Shown here piece after piece: positions 59,196 through 64,000 of a stretch of 64,000 nucleotides of DNA. Origin of the DNA: Cytospora piceicola. Its lineage: Eukaryota; Ascomycota; Sordariomycetes; Diaporthales; Cytosporaceae. Location of the stretch: NCBI GenBank assembly GCA_023375675.1, contig JALQBC010000022.1, positions 372,001-436,000 on the forward strand, in the 5' to 3' direction. Within the stretch, counting starts at the first letter, position 1. The number at the start of each line of letters is the position of its first letter. The notes beneath the pieces are model-generated. The model did not search any database. It was not told the DNA's origin and saw nothing but the letters and a program-made list of their open reading frames with translations. Made by a program: the position numbers and the translations under genes.

Positions 59196-60025
59196 TTAAG
59201 CTTTCGAGGAGGGAGACTGGACCTGGCCCTTGCCCGCGTAGTTGGGGGAGGCGACACCGGTGAATGGGTCGGATCTTTGCTCCTGTTTTGATATCGAGGG
59301 TCAGCATTGTTATTCTGGCGGGCCGATCCTTTCGGGATGGCGACGGGCCAAAGGCCTGACGGATACGGACCTTGAGGTACTCGTTGGCAGCCTCCTGCCA
59401 CTCCTTGTTCATGGTGTGTGGTGCAGGCTTGGCGAACATGCGCATGGTGGTGAAGATGGCCAGGGTGGCGAGGAGGGCGACGAAGACGCCGATGGTGACC
59501 TTCTTTCCCTCATCAGGGGGGGGAAGGGCACGGGGGCCGTGAGGGCCGAACGCAACCCAGTAGGCTGTTGAGGCATTTTGAGTTAGCATTCCGGTTCTCC
59601 CATATTATCATGATGACGCAGTGGGTCACTCGAACGGCAAAGCAAGTCAGTGATCCATTGAGCTCGTCGAGCGGCAAGATCAGACTCGACGGGCTGCCGG
59701 TCGCGCCTCGGGTGGGTTTGCGAAGGGTGGCCGCTGTTGCTCAGGAACTCCAATGATAAGACTCACCAGCCTTCTTCTCCTTGATGGTCAGGTCGTGCCA
59801 GTCCTCCTTCATGCGGTCGCGGAGAGCCATCCACAGCTCAGCCTGCTCCTGGAGGGGCATGCCCTCCCATCGCTTCTCGATGTTGGCCAAGGTCGGGTTG
59901 GAGATGACATGGGTGGTAGCGGCAGTGGAAGCGGCAGCACGGGTGACGAGGGAGGTGGTGGTGGCCTGGCGGCTGGCCTGGGAGATGGAGGCGCGCAGCA
60001 CCGCTGACGTCGGGAGTCGCATCAT
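59196..60025 (-). CDS. COX5: Cytochrome c oxidase subunit IV family (yeast Cox5 / mammalian COX4)
   Basis: Exons 60025-59767, 59564-59371 and 59282-59196 encode 179 residues. Introns are 202 and 88 nt (GTGAGT and GTCCGT donors). The presequence is rich in Ala, Ser, Thr and Arg (MMRLPTSAVLRASISQASRQ). The matrix domain contains NPTLANIEKRWEGMPLQEQ and LWMALRDRMKEDWHDLTIKEKKA. The single membrane span is VTIGVFVALLATLAIFTTMR, preceded by AYWVAFGPHGPRALPPP. The intermembrane tail NKEWQEAANEYLK continues after splicing into SDPFTGVASPNYAGKGQV. This is the nuclear-encoded regulatory subunit that touches Cox1 in complex IV of the inner membrane. Two consecutive Mets open the frame; the frame stays open further upstream to 60151, but the presequence supports the start used here. 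Confidence 0.92.
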
Positions 60026-61601
60026 TTTGGCGGATTGTGATGTTGGTGATAAGCCGAGGATGGTACGGGGAAAAAATGGCGTCGGTGGACAGGAGTTGTA
60101 CAATTGAAGGTCGGGTCGCTGGGAAAGAGTGGAGATGGGTCCAATTGACAAGCTCGCGGGCCGTCAAATGTTGCTCTGCTGTTTTGGTTTTCGTTTCCTG
60201 CGAATCGTCCCGGTGGATTTCGAAATCTTCCAAGCTCCTCCAACCCAGAGCAGTCAGGCCATTCAGGATCCGTCAACTGGTCCGTGTCTGGTGGAGACCG
60301 TGATGCTTATGTAAGGTACAGCAGCCAATGTCTTATCAGCAATTTGAATTAGCGTATTTTGAAGATTGGCAACACTGATGATGCCTCACCAACAAGGCCA
60401 GCCAATATCAGTTAGGCTGTGTGCCGAGATGACCTTTAGGGCCTTCCTTTGATAGCCTGATAGCATACTGTGCAATTGATTCCATCCTGAACATTCTTGT
60501 ATTTTACTAAAGAGTCTTGGCCGCCAAAGCCCCAAGGCGATGTACAGCACAAATAGATCTTGGGTGCTGGTATCTGGTACGTCCGTACGGGTTATACAAA
60601 CCTTGCGTCATACCCCCGGCCTGCAAATCCGAAGGATTGCCCGGAACCACCGTACATACCTAGGTACATATGCTGTTGAGCAAAACAACCCCTCATCATG
60701 TTGTTCTTCTCCGGAGAAGTTCCCTGTAGGACCACATCAAGGGCGAGTTTCCCATGGGTAGATTGCGGTCGGTATTCCTCTAAACAACATAGAATCTGAT
60801 CACATACTTAAGTATGTATTTCACATATGTACTACGTAGGTAATCCGTACACTTTGCCATGACAGAGTATTAGACCACCACCCGTATCAGAATTACATTG
60901 TAGTACGAAATTTGCGGATACTTGCTTCTCGACACTTGTAGGTATAATCCGGACATTTACACGAGCTTGCAAATGGCCAAAGTGCTTCATGGACTGGTAT
61001 TTTGCTGCACAGAGGAACCTATTATCGATGTAATGACTGCATAGCACCTGCATAGCACCATAGACCCTTCCCTCCCTACTGTACTTGCTCATTGATACTG
61101 CAGAAGGAGACGACGCTCTTGTATTGGCACCCCTGAGATTTTGGACGGTCTCGAAAAAGTTGTGCCCGATCCAGCTGCGACCCGAGTCTGTCCATAAATG
61201 GCACGGATGTAGTTTAGTAGAGAAACCAGGCTGGTGCTATAGGCTGCTCAGTTGCAGCATTACATAGCAACTTGCCTAATATTCAGCCATGCCCTCAATG
61301 GCATTACCGAGTCCAGGGATAAGGAACTGGACTGGTACAGAGGGTCATCTCCAGCGCCGGCCCCTTGGCTTGGAACTTTGAGTGGGAGGTCTTCCCACGC
61401 TAAGAGTTCGTCAAGATCGGAGTTGGCCCCTGTCCATGAAAGTAGCATCCTTATTCTTCATTTCCCTGGTTCAGAGCTGTTTGATGCCTGGCCACTGCTG
61501 ACCTGGACCGTGGTCTTGTCATCTGGCAGTACATTTTCTGCCTTGGGTTGGCTTAAAGGAAGTCAATAGAGACTCAACGGTAGCAATGGGACACCGGTAG
61601 C
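60026..61601. other. Intergenic region, COX5 promoter and small-gene 3' flank
   Basis: 1.6 kb with one TACCTAGGTA palindrome (60657-60666). No gene is recognised. The stretch at 61450-61600 could hold a third exon or the 3' UTR of the small gene to its right. Confidence 0.45.
60657..60666. repeat. TACCTAGGTA palindrome
   Basis: Exact copy, here flanked as GTACA-core-CATA. Confidence 0.8.
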
Positions 61602-61801
61602 TCACCCAGGATCGCGCCAAAACTCATTGGACTGCTGCTGCTCCTCAAGAGCCGGGCGAAATATGTAGACACCTGTTTGCATGTTAGCACGTTCTTGCAT
61701 ATGCACATGTCTGATAAGCCGAGAACGGCGAGGCATGGCCTACCAGAGATGATTCCGGCAGCCACCGAGAGACCGAGAGCAGTTAGGTTGCGAGCTGACA
61801 T
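61602..61801 (-). CDS. Predicted 42-residue single-span membrane protein, unknown function
   Basis: Exons 61801-61744 and 61672-61602 give a 42-residue protein ending at a TGA. The intron (61743-61673, 71 nt) has a GTAGGC donor, a GTGCTAAC branch site and an AACAG acceptor. The N-terminal half is a hydrophobic helix with small residues (NLTALGLSVAAGIISGVYIF). The C-terminal half is charged and Gln-rich (ALEEQQQSNEFW). This layout resembles tiny mitochondrial inner-membrane proteins such as respiratory-complex or assembly subunits, but I cannot name a homologue. The TGA overlaps a good GTGAGC donor, so splicing to a further exon near 61550 could replace the last residues. It is divergent from the Mms22-like gene, 408 bp away. 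Evidence is limited to the splice signals and a coherent product. Confidence 0.55.
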
Positions 61802-62209
61802 CTCTTACTAATAATGGTGTTATTGAAAGAAACATATAACGGTTGTGGTTTGATGCTGTATTTATTCAATTGACGTCGCTCTTCCAGTTTGCTGGTCGAG
61901 AAAGAACTCATGCCGCACAGCACACGCCATGCAGACCCTCAAGCGGGTCTACGTACAGACATGCGATGGTTTGCGACCCTGCGACCCGAACCGCTGGTAA
62001 ATGGAAATTGACGTACATATGGTTAAGAGCTCGGGCCATAAACGCGTCGTACTGTATCTTAACGCGTCTCACTACCTAGGTAACTCCTGGGGTATCATCA
62101 ATGTGTATGGTTATGACAACACCTTAAAACGTCAACACTTATAAACCACATGTCCTATTCTTCGAGTTACGCATGTAGCGCTTGAACTGTACCATGCATT
62201 CGAGTTCTC
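61802..62209. promoter_or_regulatory. Divergent promoter between the small membrane protein and Mms22-like gene
   Basis: 408 bp with one TACCTAGGTA palindrome (62073-62082) and two ACGCGT sites (MluI cell-cycle-box-like, at about 62042 and 62062). In yeast ACGCGT is bound by MBF and marks S-phase genes, which would suit a replication-repair gene; that link is inference. Confidence 0.45.
62073..62082. repeat. TACCTAGGTA palindrome
   Basis: Exact copy 128 bp upstream of the Mms22-like ATG. Confidence 0.8.
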
Positions 62210-64000
62210 ATGGGTAACTGGAAGGAACTTGGGGTCGTCCCCGACTCGGACGATGAAGGGTTCGACTCCGAAGACTCGCTGCCTCTACCCCAGCATCCCC
62301 CACCACGCCATACTCTCCCGGAGTCACCATCCGAACAGCCCAACGATGATATCTGGGAGGTCCCTAGCAGCCCGCTCGAGTCGCTTGGAAAAAGGACACC
62401 CGGCACTGGGCTCCAGAGAAAGCACAACAAAACCCCCGAACCACGGTCGACCGCCTCGACAACGCCTGAACAGGACGCTCCGAATTCCCTACCGAGACAG
62501 CCGAATATACCTGGAAGTAGTATCGAACTTGGAATTTCCGATCACCCCAAACTTGCCAGAAATGGAAGCTCGACTGGTCCTGAATCACATCCTACAAGAT
62601 GGCTACCGACGGCTGCCCTCTCTGACGAATACGACATATCACCAAGTGCTGTCCAAATCACTGTATCACCTGCCAATCCCTTGCCCGGCAGCTCACTTGA
62701 ACAACTCCCAACTCTCAAACCATTGGTGGAGGATCATGAGGAGGGATATGTGGTCGAACTTGCCGAGAAGGGCAATGGCTCCGACGACCAGGGGAGAACC
62801 TCAGCAGAATTGTCCCCACGGGGTCGCCGGTCTCTCAGGCCACGAAAACCCATACAAGAGCACCCATATCTCCTCGAAAACGCCCAGTACAGCAATTTCA
62901 TGAAGTCCCATGGTGTAAAGCCAGTGCGCATATCCCTTGCGGAACAGGAGGCCGCCAAACGTCGCGTTGAGGAAGATTCGCAAGGACGTGACTACACAGG
63001 CGATGGGTCTCAAGAACTTCATAGGAATACCACCAGTGGCCAGTCGATCGATGACGTGGACGAACTGGCATTGTCACCATCACCAAGGACGTCCTCGCCT
63101 CGCCGCCGCCTCCGAGCAAGTAGTGAGCACACTGGAAGCCAGCAAACGGATGTTACCAGTATCACTGGAGATGAAGAATTTCCAGATATCAGAGACCTGA
63201 TTGGCAAGCCCAAGACGTCATTGACCAAAAAGTTGAGTCGTCAAACACCAGTGGAATCATCCACGTCAAGGAAGCGCTTGAAAACGAGGCATGAATTCTC
63301 AGCACATTTGTCTCCTTCCAGGGGAACAACGGATGACTGGGATGTTCCGCTGTCGCCTGACCCTCTACGGGTGACATCTTCCCTCGGGGATGTTTCATCT
63401 CCTGATATCTTGCCCCGTCTATTCACGCGGCGAAGGGGGAGGCTTGACTCAATGTCTCCATCCAAGCAGCCTAGCCCTCCTCTTGTAGTTGGGTATTTTG
63501 GAGGGCCAGTTGATCTTACTCACGATACTGAAGCAGCTGAGTTGGTACATGTAGATTCAGATGCAGATGCAACGGAATCTGAAAGTCATGCGTCCAACAG
63601 CGACTCTGACATCGTACGCCGGACGGTGAAGAGGATAAGAGGCGTTCTCCCCGCTTCATGGCTGAGGCTAGACCAACAGCCCAGTAGGGACGCAACTCGA
63701 AATGCGTTAAGAAGGCAGAGTCCGCCGAGACCCCACGCTCAACCGCAGAAAGGAGTGGCTGTGGTCAGGCAGGGAGTTTCGAAATCAGCAGCATCTACAA
63801 GATTCTTTCTTGATGAGCTGAATGACGATGGCGATGATGATGCGACAGTACCTGTACATGAACGATCTGATCATGACCTGGGAGATACACGGGACCGCGT
63901 CAATACTGGCATCGAGGATTTCGACGACAGTCTCTCCGTCATTGAGGAAGACTACGTCGACAGGATGCTGCCGGGTAGAAAACGGAAACGCACTTTGACG
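62210..64000 (+). CDS. MUS7: Mms22/Mus7-family replication-repair protein, N-terminal part (runs off window)
   Basis: An uninterrupted frame of 597 codons starts at ATG 62210 and is still open at the window edge. The N-terminus MGNWKELGVVPDSDDEGFD is acidic, as in fungal Mus7 proteins. Recognisable family blocks are RRSLRPRKPIQEHPYLLEN followed by AQYSNFMKSHGVKPVRIS (about residues 205-242) and VKRIRGVLPASWLRLDQQ (about 470-487). Between them the chain is Ser/Pro/Asp-rich and probably disordered. Mms22 proteins (S. pombe Mus7) are adaptors of the Rtt101-Mms1 cullin ubiquitin ligase in yeast and help replication forks restart after damage. The large helical C-terminal domain must lie to the right of the window. 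No intron is visible in this part. The ATG chosen is the first giving the acidic conserved start. Confidence 0.82.
   Translation, partial: MGNWKELGVVPDSDDEGFDSEDSLPLPQHPPPRHTLPESPSEQPNDDIWEVPSSPLESLGKRTPGTGLQRKHNKTPEPRSTASTTPEQDAPNSLPRQPNIPGSSIELGISDHPKLARNGSSTGPESHPTRWLPTAALSDEYDISPSAVQITVSPANPLPGSSLEQLPTLKPLVEDHEEGYVVELAEKGNGSDDQGRTSAELSPRGRRSLRPRKPIQEHPYLLENAQYSNFMKSHGVKPVRISLAEQEAAKRRVEEDSQGRDYTGDGSQELHRNTTSGQSIDDVDELALSPSPRTSSPRRRLRASSEHTGSQQTDVTSITGDEEFPDIRDLIGKPKTSLTKKLSRQTPVESSTSRKRLKTRHEFSAHLSPSRGTTDDWDVPLSPDPLRVTSSLGDVSSPDILPRLFTRRRGRLDSMSPSKQPSPPLVVGYFGGPVDLTHDTEAAELVHVDSDADATESESHASNSDSDIVRRTVKRIRGVLPASWLRLDQQPSRDATRNALRRQSPPRPHAQPQKGVAVVRQGVSKSAASTRFFLDELNDDGDDDATVPVHERSDHDLGDTRDRVNTGIEDFDDSLSVIEEDYVDRMLPGRKRKRTLT

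Overview
The window is nuclear DNA of a filamentous ascomycete, most likely a Sordariomycete. Genes are single transcription units on both strands. They carry short introns (about 50-200 nt) with GTRNGT-like donors and CTRAC-like branch points. All products match fungal housekeeping families, and intergenic DNA is rich in pyrimidine tracts and in the palindrome TACCTAGGTA. I see no transposon, CRISPR array, rRNA gene or convincing tRNA gene. All exon coordinates below were deduced by reading splice sites and checking that the reading frame stays open; none was tested with transcripts.

Layout. 0-12.2 kb: 3' end of a wybutosine-synthesis protein (TYW4/Ppm2 with a C-terminal JmjC domain, +), a BSC6-like MFS transporter (-), a glycine-zipper protein (+), a conserved Ser-rich protein of unknown function (-) and a phenol-hydroxylase-like FAD monooxygenase (+). 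14.2-16.9 kb: an intronless C48 SUMO protease (+). 16.9-23.2 kb: a 6.3-kb stretch without a convincing gene, full of microsatellite-like repeats and palindromes. It ends at an RGS-domain gene (23.2-25.1 kb, +) that is broken by an in-frame TGA or contains a 66-nt intron. 26.5-37.7 kb: mitochondrial glycerol-3-phosphate dehydrogenase GUT2 (-), an MHYT-domain membrane protein (-) and the cytosolic Fe-S assembly WD40 protein CIA1 (+).

38.3-64 kb is denser: 2-oxoglutarate dehydrogenase E1 KGD1 (-), TFIIH subunit TFB1 (+), a mitochondrial AAA ATPase (+), ATP synthase beta ATP2 (-, seven exons with a 22-nt micro-exon), glycogen branching enzyme (-, nine exons, one GC-AG intron), mitochondrial ClpX (+), cytochrome c oxidase subunit IV (-), a 42-residue single-span protein (-) and the start of an Mms22/Mus7 replication-repair gene (+) that runs off the right edge.

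Functionally this is core metabolism, not a biosynthetic cluster. Several products belong to mitochondrial energy metabolism or protein quality control (GUT2, KGD1, ATP2, COX5, ClpX, AAA ATPase), but they are not co-oriented. The least explained signals are the palindrome family confined to intergenic DNA, the long repeat-rich region upstream of the RGS gene, the RGS in-frame stop, intragenic GC steps in three genes, and the tiny membrane protein. I did not find a clearly novel multi-gene system.
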